Positions 17,601 to 25,484 are shown, numbered from the stretch's first letter. The stretch is DNA of 43,536 nucleotides from Patescibacteria group bacterium UBA1400 (GCA_002305125.1 DBQG01000001.1:1-43536); one strand, 5' to 3'. The notes: generated by a model from the sequence alone, not told the origin. Numbers and translations are program-made.

Positions 17601-18356
17601 GTAAACCACGGTATTTTACGGTTTACCACCCCTCCTGAGCATAAAATTGCTGGAACTGAGGCTAAGATTACTTTAGAAACTTCTTTGCAAAAACCAGCAG
17701 ATAGTGGAGATGCTGATGCTTTACATACCCAAATTTCTCTTCAGTTAACACCAGAGCTATATGAAGCAATGCCAGACACAAGGCCTGCTTTTGATGACTG
17801 GCCTCCTGAGCTTTTAAATGCAGTATATGAAGCAGGAGCAATTGGAACTGCCCGTAAAAAAGAGCTGGCAGAAGTTGGGGGAAAGGTTTTGCAGCTTGAG
17901 ATTGATGCAACCGACTTTGACTCTTTAAGCACACAGCTTGAGGCCTGGAAAAACTTAGGTGATTTGCAAAATTTATATCCTCTTTCAGTAGGAGAGGCAG
18001 CTGTTAATATGTCTCAAGAAATGCAAGAGGCCCTATTTAGCAACAACAGAACTGTTTTAATTACTCTAGGTAGAGGAACTCCCCGGTCTGGCTCTTATTA
18101 TTTAAAAAGGGATCCGGCCACAGGTCAACTTATAGTTAATCTTCAGCGAACAAGAGGGGGTAGGGGAAGAGGAATAATTAATAATATTCCTTTAAAAGAG
18201 TTCGTTTCTAAATATGAAGATCAGTATAAAAGAATAAGACATATTAGGCTTGATCAAGCCTTAACTACAAGACAAAGAAGAGAGATGGAAAGTGAAAAAC
18301 AGGAATTTTTAAAAGAAACAGGAAAAGAAATATTAAGAACCTTGCATCGTTATTAA
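14604..18356 (+). CDS. Giant coiled-coil protein with hydrophobic segment, unassigned
   Basis: A 1250-residue protein, the largest in the window, of no family I recognise. The N-terminus is Arg/Gln/Glu-rich. Residues ~232-290 are a Gly/Ala-rich hydrophobic stretch (AAIGALVGSGGVVATEII, ALAGLAGAGIGLAM) that could be membrane helices. Residues ~450-750 are dense coiled coil (EELQEELQEVVDKLAPLQQK and similar heptads). The last ~450 residues look globular. Purine-rich codons make the plus strand strongly G-rich: 19 G versus 3 C in bases 16501-16560 by hand count. The start is ATG 14604 with AGAGG upstream. The next gene follows after 12 bases. Its place beside the origin makes a chromosome-organisation or cell-surface role imaginable, but nothing in the sequence proves either. 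Confidence 0.85.
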   Translation: MTETRTVNPLTVATFPPEGAPIVNEGNAASAVVHQLRSEAEQRRQASQREAGPRSLKQRYEEQKPREEGVAAIANKEQCIPGRKFKSLEFLTSGEGEFELSKEQDKRLYDEVDRVYRNIQRLSQDDPVVRRLRQVFEKQFPALRGRAEFVKGLRIQRNERIFHTEEELITALVTLEQHQHLVAASLACEISNNGQRTVEINVPSNTEIEAIIRDKIPNIAETSLGIVVESLKVGDFAGAYAAIGALVGSGGVVATEIISNFVGAAGAGGPDVAVAAALAGLAGAGIGLAMKTEFIVGRKAEKSKLRISLPKSDARVVTEYGANLGILNKTPEEILAIIERTERVRHEVWARAGVNLESLEQRAALNLDTLALDPTKTEITQGKGDIIYVNRRQEHLYRLLGNGERSLADLTAAEQLMFKLDASTAALFQENGQIARQIADEAEAKSTTERLSEAGQIDKLASEYEQGKRGLQVVDKAEVKAKQEELAEATEKVSQITELQEELQEVVDKLAPLQQKIETAKAARQVLTQHHETDLGTGETEIQQLGREIGELEDQIIGTTGIDVSLADIRRNIRIKQAEMMRLKREIETLKEEQRGISVKITNPTTGVKYTADEVKNEHARIRGEVSLKQQEHDNFKTEIEEDEGDKEALEERKKFLTKERQDRKDKLDRIRADIRAADTLVAEAEAEGNVANLKVLETERDRILAELALVVNPAAPPTLSVEEVPGQINLAQKEQARLQKEAEKLQLQLERFEAGQGRASPQDLQTAKILRRSAELVRPVSREGREGRFNEISGELVLNDELRVKLADPNLGYNEWLMLMFGPDAIAPDEMRVNRQVVSKADMVMAAVDVWRLDDGYFGRNQEGEFFLTAVRGKINRIASLQDQIAERERYQNPGWQAEIEALRGQIKALRQENNQELAALYDRAAHFFNSDPFKVREFYAELAGRVAKKALRGGEGETYERAQVRMGIRKESRQQVESREGYGVLVYEGPRQVEGTEVNHGILRFTTPPEHKIAGTEAKITLETSLQKPADSGDADALHTQISLQLTPELYEAMPDTRPAFDDWPPELLNAVYEAGAIGTARKKELAEVGGKVLQLEIDATDFDSLSTQLEAWKNLGDLQNLYPLSVGEAAVNMSQEMQEALFSNNRTVLITLGRGTPRSGSYYLKRDPATGQLIVNLQRTRGGRGRGIINNIPLKEFVSKYEDQYKRIRHIRLDQALTTRQRREMESEKQEFLKETGKEILRTLHRY

Positions 18357-18368
18357 AAAGGAGTTTAA

Positions 18369-18725
18369 ATGGCAATAGATTTGGCTAGTTTAATAAAAGT
18401 AGCTCCGTTTGCTCAGGAAGATAAGCAACGTCTTTTAGCAAACCTAGACAAGTTAACAGAAGAACAGCAAGTCAGGCTATCTAATGCTGCCTGGAGCTCT
18501 TTAGCACAGGCTTACTATCTTAAGTTAAAATATGAGTTTGATAAGTTAAATCTTGAGATTCAGGAAGGAAAAAGAGAGTTTAATAAAAAAGATTATGATG
18601 AGCTTAAAGAAAGAGTTTTACAAGAATATCTTAAGAAACTTAAATTTGCTGATAGTCAAGAATCCATGAAAAAGTTAAGGGAAGAACTACAAAAACAGAT
18701 GCAAAAAACCTCAATGACTTCTTAA
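18369..18725 (+). CDS. Small helical protein, unassigned
   Basis: A 118-residue, Lys/Glu/Leu-rich, probably all-helical soluble protein. The segment LTEEQQVRLSNAAWSSLAQA is followed by a charged coiled-coil-like stretch (YLKLKYEFDKLNLEIQEGKR) and a Gln/Lys-rich tail. No motif is recognised. It begins 12 bases after the giant coiled-coil gene with a strong AAAAAGGAG ribosome site, so the two are co-transcribed and the product may bind the larger protein; that is inference. A new promoter lies between it and the next gene. Confidence 0.8.
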   Translation: MAIDLASLIKVAPFAQEDKQRLLANLDKLTEEQQVRLSNAAWSSLAQAYYLKLKYEFDKLNLEIQEGKREFNKKDYDELKERVLQEYLKKLKFADSQESMKKLREELQKQMQKTSMTS

Positions 18726-18758
18726 ATGTTCTTTAGCATTTCTATTTTTTTTCCTCTT

Positions 18759-18767
18759 TGTTAAAAT
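18759..18767 (+). promoter_or_regulatory. Extended -10 promoter element
   Basis: TGTTAAAAT ends 10 bases before the ATG at 18778, predicting a leader of only 3-4 bases. No Shine-Dalgarno sequence is present in that space. Confidence 0.5.
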
Positions 18768-18777
18768 AAAATAACTT

Positions 18778-19740
18778 ATGACTAATGAATCATTAGAATT
18801 TTTAGGAGATAGAAGACCTCAAGTATTAAAAGACATTGAAAGACAGGAGCCCTTTACTTTAGACAAAGATGATGAAAGACAAAAAGGGGAAGTTGGGGAA
18901 CTTAGTCAAAGCATTGACAGAATTGAAACAGAAGCAGTAAGACAGGATTTGGTTCAGTTAAATGAACGGCCCCCAAGTTTTCCTATTGCTGAAAATATAA
19001 CACCAGTTGCCCCTCCTGAAAAAAAATCCTGGAAGCAACTGGTTAAGATGGGGGAAGACCCAGAATCAGCAAGGGAATATTTTAATGAAGTTATTTCCTA
19101 CGAAGTAAGCCAGGGAAGGTTGCCGTCATCTTTATCTCAGGAAGTGAGAGATAATATTGACACTTTTGAACCAAATGTTGCGATAAGGGATGTGGTAGTC
19201 AATCTTGCCATTGGTGGTGGGCTTTTTTTAGGAGAGGCAGTTGGTGGTGCTATCTTAGGAAAAGAATTTTTAGGAGATATTATTAAAAATGCAGGAATTA
19301 TTTTAAAACACTATATTCCTTTTCTTCCTCCTTTTTTAACGGGAGGGGCGTTAGCATACCTTCTTCCTATTGACGGCCTTTTAAGAGCTCCTTACTTGGC
19401 TTTTCGCTCGGTTCAGGAAATTACTAAACTTGCTAGGGAAGAGGGGTTTAAAAAAAGCCTGAATTATTTACGTTTTTTTGCAGCTATAAACTTTTTAAAT
19501 CTAACTCCTGTAGGCGGTTGGTTTGCCCCCATGGTTTCTTTTCCCCGAAATCGAGATATGGGTATTACCCTGATTAACCATAAAGTACAAACTTCTAGAG
19601 CGCCCCATTTTATTAAAAACACTGTTAATGAGGGAATTCAATGGTTTTATAAAAGATCTGCAAGAAAACTTGAAGCCAGGCAGCAAGTTAAAAAATCACA
19701 AAAAATTGGTTTAAAACTTCAGCAGCAAGCGGCAGCATAA
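18778..19740 (+). CDS. Unassigned membrane protein upstream of rpmH
   Basis: A 320-residue protein. The first ~100 residues are charged and include EKKSWKQLVKMGEDPESARE, which echoes a motif near the C-terminus of the protein at 13374-14525. Residues ~140-205 hold two probable membrane helices (VVNLAIGGGLFLGEAVGGAI and HYIPFLPPFLTGGALAYLLP). A third hydrophobic stretch (FFAAINFLNLTPVGGWFAP) lies around 225-245. The C-terminus is basic (RKLEARQQVKKSQKIG). No family is recognised. The gene has its own predicted near-leaderless promoter, separate from the two genes before it, and ends 36 bases before rpmH. Confidence 0.8.
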   Translation: MTNESLEFLGDRRPQVLKDIERQEPFTLDKDDERQKGEVGELSQSIDRIETEAVRQDLVQLNERPPSFPIAENITPVAPPEKKSWKQLVKMGEDPESAREYFNEVISYEVSQGRLPSSLSQEVRDNIDTFEPNVAIRDVVVNLAIGGGLFLGEAVGGAILGKEFLGDIIKNAGIILKHYIPFLPPFLTGGALAYLLPIDGLLRAPYLAFRSVQEITKLAREEGFKKSLNYLRFFAAINFLNLTPVGGWFAPMVSFPRNRDMGITLINHKVQTSRAPHFIKNTVNEGIQWFYKRSARKLEARQQVKKSQKIGLKLQQQAAA

Positions 19741-19769
19741 TTGTTTTTTTTAATTCTTTTTGTTAAGAT
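19741..19769 (+). promoter_or_regulatory. Predicted rpmH promoter
   Basis: TTGTTT (19741-19746), a 17-base spacer and an extended -10 TGTTAAGAT (19761-19769) end 7 bases before the rpmH ATG, again predicting a transcript with no leader. Confidence 0.55.
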
Positions 19770-19776
19770 AACTATT

Positions 19777-19914
19777 ATGACAAAGAGAACTTATCAGCCA
19801 AAACCTAAAAAACGTAAAAGAACTCATGGTTTTCTTGTTAAGATGAGAACCAAAGATGGCCGTAATGTAATTAAGAGAAGAAGGCAAAAGGGAAGAAAAA
19901 AGCTGACTGTTTAA
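19777..19914 (+). CDS. rpmH: Ribosomal protein bL34
   Basis: A 45-residue, very basic protein beginning MTKRTYQPKPKKRKRTHGFL and continuing VKMRTKDGRNVIKRRR and KGRKKLTV, a full-length bL34 of the large ribosomal subunit. It is the classic neighbour of rnpA, which starts 1 base after its stop. In many bacteria rpmH is directly divergent from dnaA; here about 6.5 kb of unassigned genes intervene. A near-leaderless promoter lies upstream. Confidence 0.97.
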   Translation: MTKRTYQPKPKKRKRTHGFLVKMRTKDGRNVIKRRRQKGRKKLTV

Positions 19915-19915
19915 A

Positions 19916-20266
19916 ATGCTTCCTGCAAAAAACAGACTGTCTTCATTTTTAATTCTTGAACTCCTTGGTTCTGGACAGCGTTTCCACGGTAAATATTTAA
20001 GCCTTTATATCGCCCGGTCCTTAGAAAAAAAGAATAATTCTTATTTTGCCTTTCTGGTTCCTAAAAAAATTACCAAGCAAGTAGTGGAAAAAAACAAAAT
20101 GAAAAGAAAAGTGAAAGCTGCTGTAAAACAAAATCTAGAACAAATTAAAAAAGGTTATAACGTTTTATTTTTGGTGAAAGAGAACATAAACAGTGAAACA
20201 CATAGGACAATCAAAGCCGAAGTCGAAGAGCTTTTAAAACAAGCAGGCTTATTTCAATGCTTTTAA
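19916..20266 (+). CDS. rnpA: Ribonuclease P protein component
   Basis: A 116-residue RnpA, the protein cofactor that helps the RNase P RNA cleave 5' leaders from pre-tRNAs. The family features are present though divergent: an N-terminal LPAKNRLSS, a central strand YFAFLVPKKI, and the RNA-binding loop and helix KNKMKRKVKAAVKQN in place of the usual RNxxKRxxRE, then GYNVLFLVKENI. The position between rpmH and yidD agrees with the call. The start is ATG 19916, almost touching the rpmH stop. Confidence 0.9.
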   Translation: MLPAKNRLSSFLILELLGSGQRFHGKYLSLYIARSLEKKNNSYFAFLVPKKITKQVVEKNKMKRKVKAAVKQNLEQIKKGYNVLFLVKENINSETHRTIKAEVEELLKQAGLFQCF

Positions 20267-20361
20267 TAATTAAAGCAATTAAAGCTTAAAATGCGGAAAT
20301 TATAAGCAGGAAAATTGTCCTAAAGCATAAATATTTTTATTAAATTTAGAAACCTTAAATA

Positions 20362-20598
20362 GTGAGAAAAATAATATTACAACTAATTCGTTGGTATCAG
20401 GATTCTAAGTTTTTTTCAGGAAACCTATTTAAGGGTTTTTTAATTTCTGACGTCTGTTGCCGGTTTCGTCCTACCTGCAGTGAGTATTGCTACCAAGCCA
20501 TAGAAAAATATGGTATTATAAAAGGTATCCTCCTGGGATTGCGGAGGATTTTTAAATGCCACCCTTGGTCAAAGGGAGGGAAGGATCTTTTAGATTAA
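20362..20598 (+). CDS. yidD: Membrane protein insertion efficiency factor YidD
   Basis: A 78-residue protein with the YidD signature: RWYQDSKFF, then CCRFRPTCSEYCYQAIEKYG and LGLRRIFKCHPWSKGG. YidD is a small membrane-associated protein that assists YidC-dependent insertion. It is in its usual place between rnpA and yidC. The start appears to be GTG 20362; there is no ATG in frame near it and no strong ribosome site. The 95-base gap before it is AT-rich with a short direct repeat (AATTAAAGC twice) and nothing else I can name. Confidence 0.93.
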   Translation: MRKIILQLIRWYQDSKFFSGNLFKGFLISDVCCRFRPTCSEYCYQAIEKYGIIKGILLGLRRIFKCHPWSKGGKDLLD

Positions 20599-20613
20599 AA
20601 TTAACTTTAAAAA

Positions 20614-21426
20614 ATGAACATTTGGCAGCTTTTGCTTTATCAACCACTACTAAATCTCTTAATTTTATTTTATAAAATATTGGGACAGAATTTAGGTTTG
20701 GCCATTATTGGCCTAACCTTATTTATCCGATTGCTTTTAACCCCCCTAACAAAACCTTCTTTAGAAGCTTCTCAGAAGTTAAAAGACTTAGCTCCGGAGT
20801 TGGAAAAACTTAAACAAAAACACAAAAACAATAAGCAGGCTTTGGCTCAGGCCCAGTTGGAGCTGTATCGCAAGCATGGTGTTAATCCCGGTGCTGGCTG
20901 TTTGCCTCAAATTGTCCAAATAGTGATTTTAATCGCTCTTTTTCAGGCATTTAATCAGACCCTAGTTGCTGATGGCAATATTGTTCAAAAATTAAACGAA
21001 CTTTTATATATTCCTTTGAAGTTTGTTGAAGACCAACATATTAATGCCCGCTTTTTATATTTAGATTTGACTCAGCCCGACTTAATAACGCTGCCTTTTT
21101 CTTTAAACCTATTTGGTTTTACTTTAAATAAATTACCAGGACTGTTTTTAATTGCCGCTGCTGTTACCCAATTTTTATCTTCCAAACTTATGCTTCCGGC
21201 AGCCAAGCAAGCTGAGAAAACTGCTAAAAAGACTCCTGTTAAAGAAGACGATATGGCCGCCATGATGCAAAAACAGATGCTTTTTATGATGCCCTTAATG
21301 ACTTTAATAATTGGTTTTCGTTTTGCCTCGGGCCTTGTTTTATATTGGCTGACTTTTTCCAGCTTTATGTTGGTTCAGCAGATAATAGTAGGAAAGCAAA
21401 GGAGTAAAAATGGTAACAAAAAATAA
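20614..21426 (+). CDS. yidC: Membrane protein insertase YidC
   Basis: A 270-residue YidC/Oxa1-family insertase made only of the conserved membrane domain, as in Gram-positive bacteria; the large periplasmic domain of proteobacterial YidC is absent. The first conserved helix with its Arg (LTLFIRLLLTPLTKPSLEAS) is followed by the cytoplasmic helical hairpin (LKDLAPELEKLKQKHKNN), then GCLPQIVQIVILIALFQAF and later helices including MMPLMTLIIGFRFASGLVLYW. It inserts membrane proteins alone or with SecYEG. The 3' end overlaps jag by 17 bases. Confidence 0.96.
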   Translation: MNIWQLLLYQPLLNLLILFYKILGQNLGLAIIGLTLFIRLLLTPLTKPSLEASQKLKDLAPELEKLKQKHKNNKQALAQAQLELYRKHGVNPGAGCLPQIVQIVILIALFQAFNQTLVADGNIVQKLNELLYIPLKFVEDQHINARFLYLDLTQPDLITLPFSLNLFGFTLNKLPGLFLIAAAVTQFLSSKLMLPAAKQAEKTAKKTPVKEDDMAAMMQKQMLFMMPLMTLIIGFRFASGLVLYWLTFSSFMLVQQIIVGKQRSKNGNKK

Positions 21427-21883
21427 TCAAGAATTGACTAAAAAAACAATAGAAGAACTTTTAGATCTTCTAGGCATTACTGACGCCAAAGTTTCTATTG
21501 AACCGGAAGACGAAGGTGTTTTTAAAATTGACATTGATTCGGAACATACTGGTGTTTTAATTGGTAGGCAGGGAGAAACAATTGTTAATCTACAGCTGCT
21601 TTTATCTTTAATTATTTACAAAAAATTAGGTGAATGGCAAAGACTGGTAGTTGATGTAGGTGGGTGGAGGCAGCAAAGAGAAGAAAGTTTAAAAAAATTA
21701 GCCCAAAATACAGCTCAAAAAGTAAAACTATCAGGTGAGGAAGTAATTTTAACCAGATTAAGTCCTTTTGAGCGGCGGATTATTCATATGGAGTTATCTG
21801 AAAACCCAGATGTAGTTACCCAGTCTCAAGGTGAAGGGTCTCAAAGAGTTTTGGTTGTTAAGCTCAGGCAAGCCAATGGTTAA
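21410..21883 (+). CDS. jag: Jag/KhpB-like KH-R3H RNA-binding protein
   Basis: A 157-residue protein with a KH domain (HTGVLIGRQGETIVNLQLL, carrying the GxxG loop GRQG) and a C-terminal R3H domain (RLSPFERRIIHMELSENPDV, with the RxxxH motif). The longer Jag N-terminal domain of Firmicutes is absent. Jag/KhpB binds RNA, influences cell division and envelope genes in other bacteria, and is almost always next to yidC. The start ATG 21410 lies within yidC and the stop overlaps rnhA by 8 bases, so translation is probably coupled. Confidence 0.93.
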   Translation: MVTKNNQELTKKTIEELLDLLGITDAKVSIEPEDEGVFKIDIDSEHTGVLIGRQGETIVNLQLLLSLIIYKKLGEWQRLVVDVGGWRQQREESLKKLAQNTAQKVKLSGEEVILTRLSPFERRIIHMELSENPDVVTQSQGEGSQRVLVVKLRQANG

Positions 21884-22334
21884 AAAAGAAAATAAGCTAA
21901 CAGTTTTTGCTGATGGCGGAGCCAGAGGCAATCCCGGTCCTTCAGCCTGGGCGTTTGTAGTTAAAAATCCTAATAATGATATTTTAGTTGAAAAAGCCGG
22001 TTTTTTTGGCAACGCAACCAATAATGTTGCTGAATATAAAGCTGTTTTAGCTGCTTTTAGCTGGCTTGTTGCTAATAAAAGTCTTGTTAAGCATATTGAA
22101 GAGATTGTTTTTTTTCTTGATTCTCAGTTAGTAGTAAATCAGCTTAGCGGCAGTTTTAAAATAAAAAATGAAAATTTGAGAAAATTGGTAATTGAGATTA
22201 AAAAACTTGAAGCAGAGTTGAAAATTTTTATTGCCAACCTGCAGGTTATATATAACCATATCCCCAGAGAGGAAAATAAGCATGCCGACAGCCTTCTTAA
22301 TAAAGCCCTTGATGAAGCCTTATCTGCTTTTTAA
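21876..22334 (+). CDS. rnhA: Ribonuclease H-like protein (RNase HI family)
   Basis: A 152-residue RNase HI-type nuclease that cuts RNA in RNA-DNA hybrids. The four acidic catalytic positions can be placed: D13 in VFADGGARGNPGP, E53 in NVAEYKAV, D82 in FFLDSQLVV and D138 in NKHADSL. The start at ATG 21876 (MVKKENKL) is chosen because the RNase H fold begins immediately after it and it overlaps the jag stop (ATGGTTAA); the longer frame from 21831 would add 15 residues inside jag. It ends the rpmH-to-rnhA gene run. Confidence 0.9.
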   Translation: MVKKENKLTVFADGGARGNPGPSAWAFVVKNPNNDILVEKAGFFGNATNNVAEYKAVLAAFSWLVANKSLVKHIEEIVFFLDSQLVVNQLSGSFKIKNENLRKLVIEIKKLEAELKIFIANLQVIYNHIPREENKHADSLLNKALDEALSAF

Positions 22335-22342
22335 ATTTCAAC

Positions 22343-22370
22343 TTGATTTCACTCCAAAGTAAATTAAAAT
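22343..22370 (+). promoter_or_regulatory. Predicted promoter for the SDR-DUF4012 gene
   Basis: TTGATT (22343-22348), a 16-base spacer and TAAAAT (22365-22370) lie 23 bases before the ATG at 22394. Confidence 0.5.
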
Positions 22371-22393
22371 TAAATTAAGATTTAAACTGCCCA

Positions 22394-25300
22394 ATGAATA
22401 AAAAAGTAAAACATCAAGTTCAGCATACGCAAGAACTTACTCAGGTTCTTGTGGCTGGAGGAGCTGGTTTTATCGGCAGTTACCTTTGCCAGTTGTTGTT
22501 GGACCAAAACTGTTATGTTTATTGTCTGGATAACTTAAAAACAGGTACAAAGCAAAACATCTCTTCTTTTATTGATAAAGCTAATTTTCAGTTTATTGAT
22601 CATGATCTTACCAAGCCTTTAGATAAATTAAAACTTCCTAAGCTTGATTATGTTTTTCATTTGGCAGGCTTGGATAATCACTTACATAAACAACAAATAT
22701 CTTTACAGACGTTATTAACTAATTCTGAAGGTACTAAAAATATTTTAGATTTAGCCAAAGATAAGAAAAGTAAATTTTTGTTGGGGTCTTCTTTAGCTGT
22801 TTTTGAAGGTATGGTTTCAGCCGATCAGTTAAAACATTATTTTGGCCCCAAAGAAGATAAAGAAAGTTTTTATTCTTTAGCTGAGGCTAAAAGATTTTCC
22901 GAATCTTTGGTTTTTGAATACTTTAAAAACTACAGCCTTGATTGCCGCATTGTTAGACTTTTGGATGTTTATGGACCCAGAATGAACATTGACTCTACCG
23001 GATCTATTCCGGCTCTTTTTAAAAATATTTTAAATAAAGAGCCTTTTGCTGTTCCTCAGGACGGATTAACACCTATTTATCCTACCTTTGTTACCGATGT
23101 TGTATATGGACTTTTAAAAGCTATGTTTAATCAACAAACAGCCGGAAAAATATATACTCTTGCCAACGTTAAAGGAATAACTGTTTTAGATTTTGCCCAC
23201 AAACTAAAAGAACTTGGCGGACATCAAAACGAAATTGTATTTACCGGAAAAGAAATAAAAACTTTATTTAGTAAGGAAGAGATAGTAAAAACTCAAGAAG
23301 AGCTTAATTGGCATCCTCAAATTGATTTAAATCAGGGGATTAAGAAGACTTTTGAGTGGCTAAGGTTGATGGAACCAACGGTTGTTATAAAAGAAGCTTT
23401 TGAGAAAAAAGAACAAACAGAAGAAGTTGAAGTGTTAGAAGAACTTGAAGTAGTGGAAGAAGCAGAGGTTTTAACCAAGCCCTTATTAGAAGAAACAGAG
23501 CCGGAAAAAAAGGTTGACCAAGTGAAGACAGAAACAAAAATAGTAGTAAATAAACCAATAAAAGATCAAAAAACTAACAAAGAAGAAAGGGGTGAAAAAA
23601 GAAGAAGGGAAAGACTGGTAATAAAGTTGGTTAAAAGCATATCTTTTAAAAAAATAGGTTTGTTAAAAATATTGTTGGGATTTTTTACCCTTTCTCTTAT
23701 TACTCTGCTGTTGCCTTTTTTGTTTTTTTACCACAATCTTCAAAACGGGAGTAAGTTTTTAACCGACAGAGAGTATAAGCAGGCAGCTGTTTCCTGGCAA
23801 AAAAGCAAAAAGCTTCTTTTAGGATTTTCTAACATTCTTTCTTTCTTTTCTCCTCAGCAAAGCGAGCAGGTTCTTTCTTTCATAGATTTAGGGATGGAGT
23901 TTTTACAAGCAAAACAGGAAGAGACTTTAGCCAAACAGCATCTTTATAATTTAACCAATATTATTGTTAAGGGAGAAAGAGGAGATGGTTTACATGAAAT
24001 AAGACAGGCAAACCTTTATCTTAATCAAGTCTATCAAAGTTTAAGTTTAATCGAGGGAGAGATAAAGCAGCTCGATTTAGATAAAAAAGAGCCATTTTTC
24101 TTAAAAAACATTAAAGAAGAAATTGTTGTATATGAGAAAGAGGTTCCTAAATTAAGGGAAAAAATTAAATTGACAAGACAGCTTCTTCCTGTTTTGCCCA
24201 ACTTTTTTTCCTTTGAGGGTAAAAAAACCTATTTAGTTTTGATTCAAGATAATTTAGAGTTAAGGCCAACAGGCGGGTTTATTACTGCTTATGGGCTTTT
24301 AACTTTTGAAAAAGGTAAGCTGCTGGATTTTGAAATAAAAAATACCACCAGCATAGATTCAAAACTTAAGGGACAGGTTGAACCACCGGAGATTTTAAAA
24401 CATCATTTAAATCTGGATGGTTGGTATTTAAGAGATGTTAACTGGAGCCCTGACTTTCCTGCTACCAGCTTTCAAGCTCAATGGTTGTTGGAAAAAGAAA
24501 TAGGAGTTAAAACGGACGGGGTTATTGCCTTAAACCTCTATGTTTTACAAGAGCTTTTACAAGTAACAGGGCCAGTTCAACTGTTAAACTATAATGAGGT
24601 TATTACTCCAGATAATTTATTTGCTAAAACAATTCAGTATTTTGAAGTGGACTTTTCTGCCAACAACGTTGAAGTAGATTTTATTTCTCAGCTTACTCAG
24701 TTAATGTTTGAAAAAATTAAACAACTTGATAATGAAGAATGGTTTTTGCTGGCAGAGGGAATCCAGCAGAGCTTAAAACAAAAACAACTACTTCTTTCTT
24801 TTCAGGATCAGATTCTTGATAGAATTGCGGTAGAAAAAGACTGGAATGGTTCTTTAAGAAAACAGGCAAGTGATCTGCCCTCAAATACAGTTGGTGATTA
24901 TTTAATGGTGAACGAAGCTAATCTGGGAATTAATAAAGTTAACTACTTTTTAAAAAGAAATCTACAGCACGAGGTAACAATTTTGGACAATGGAGATCTG
25001 CTTGAAAGCCTAACTTTGATTTACCAAAATCAAAGCACTTCTAAGGGTTGGCCTGCGGGCGATTACCGTAACTATTTAAGAACCTATATTCCTTTAAACA
25101 GCAGGTTGGTCAATATTAAAACTGGAAGTAGTTTGAACAGTTTGATAGAAGTTTCCGAAGATAAAATAGAAATTAATGAAATCTTTGGAAAAAGCGAGTT
25201 GGGTTTTTTGTTGGAAGTACCGGCCCAACAAACAAGAATTGTTAAAATTACCTATCAACCTCCTTATAAACTTACTTTTAACAAGGGGCAAGCATCTTAT

Positions 25301-25480
25301 CTTTTTTATTGGCAAAAGCAGCCGGGATGGGGGGCTGAACCGGTTCAGTTGAAAATTAATATAGCTTCAAATATAAAACCCTTAAGAATTGCTCCGACAG
25401 CTAAAGTTAACGGTTCGCAAATTAACTTTACCGGCGATACTACTAGTGATAATTTTTATGTGGTTGATTTTATAAATTAA
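22394..25480 (+). CDS. Degenerate NAD-epimerase (SDR) domain fused to membrane-anchored DUF4012
   Basis: A 1028-residue fusion. Residues ~15-330 are an extended short-chain dehydrogenase resembling UDP-sugar epimerases and decarboxylases: G22GAGFIGS nucleotide loop, S132-S133 in LLGSSLAVF and RLLDVYGPRM. Aligning KRFSESL with the family's KRxAExL puts K166 at the catalytic Lys but L162 where the Tyr of YxxxK belongs; the only nearby Tyr is Y160. Redox chemistry is therefore doubtful. An acidic Glu/Val/Lys linker (~340-410) leads to one membrane helix (~420-447, LLKILLGFFTLSLITLLLPF). Residues ~605-750 carry DUF4012 (LVLIQDNLELRPTGGFITAY, DVNWSPDFP), a domain common in CPR with unproven surface function. 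Topology predicts the SDR inside the cell and DUF4012 outside. A polysaccharide-related role is only a guess. Confidence 0.85.
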   Translation: MNKKVKHQVQHTQELTQVLVAGGAGFIGSYLCQLLLDQNCYVYCLDNLKTGTKQNISSFIDKANFQFIDHDLTKPLDKLKLPKLDYVFHLAGLDNHLHKQQISLQTLLTNSEGTKNILDLAKDKKSKFLLGSSLAVFEGMVSADQLKHYFGPKEDKESFYSLAEAKRFSESLVFEYFKNYSLDCRIVRLLDVYGPRMNIDSTGSIPALFKNILNKEPFAVPQDGLTPIYPTFVTDVVYGLLKAMFNQQTAGKIYTLANVKGITVLDFAHKLKELGGHQNEIVFTGKEIKTLFSKEEIVKTQEELNWHPQIDLNQGIKKTFEWLRLMEPTVVIKEAFEKKEQTEEVEVLEELEVVEEAEVLTKPLLEETEPEKKVDQVKTETKIVVNKPIKDQKTNKEERGEKRRRERLVIKLVKSISFKKIGLLKILLGFFTLSLITLLLPFLFFYHNLQNGSKFLTDREYKQAAVSWQKSKKLLLGFSNILSFFSPQQSEQVLSFIDLGMEFLQAKQEETLAKQHLYNLTNIIVKGERGDGLHEIRQANLYLNQVYQSLSLIEGEIKQLDLDKKEPFFLKNIKEEIVVYEKEVPKLREKIKLTRQLLPVLPNFFSFEGKKTYLVLIQDNLELRPTGGFITAYGLLTFEKGKLLDFEIKNTTSIDSKLKGQVEPPEILKHHLNLDGWYLRDVNWSPDFPATSFQAQWLLEKEIGVKTDGVIALNLYVLQELLQVTGPVQLLNYNEVITPDNLFAKTIQYFEVDFSANNVEVDFISQLTQLMFEKIKQLDNEEWFLLAEGIQQSLKQKQLLLSFQDQILDRIAVEKDWNGSLRKQASDLPSNTVGDYLMVNEANLGINKVNYFLKRNLQHEVTILDNGDLLESLTLIYQNQSTSKGWPAGDYRNYLRTYIPLNSRLVNIKTGSSLNSLIEVSEDKIEINEIFGKSELGFLLEVPAQQTRIVKITYQPPYKLTFNKGQASYLFYWQKQPGWGAEPVQLKINIASNIKPLRIAPTAKVNGSQINFTGDTTSDNFYVVDFIN

Positions 25481-25484
25481 CTGC

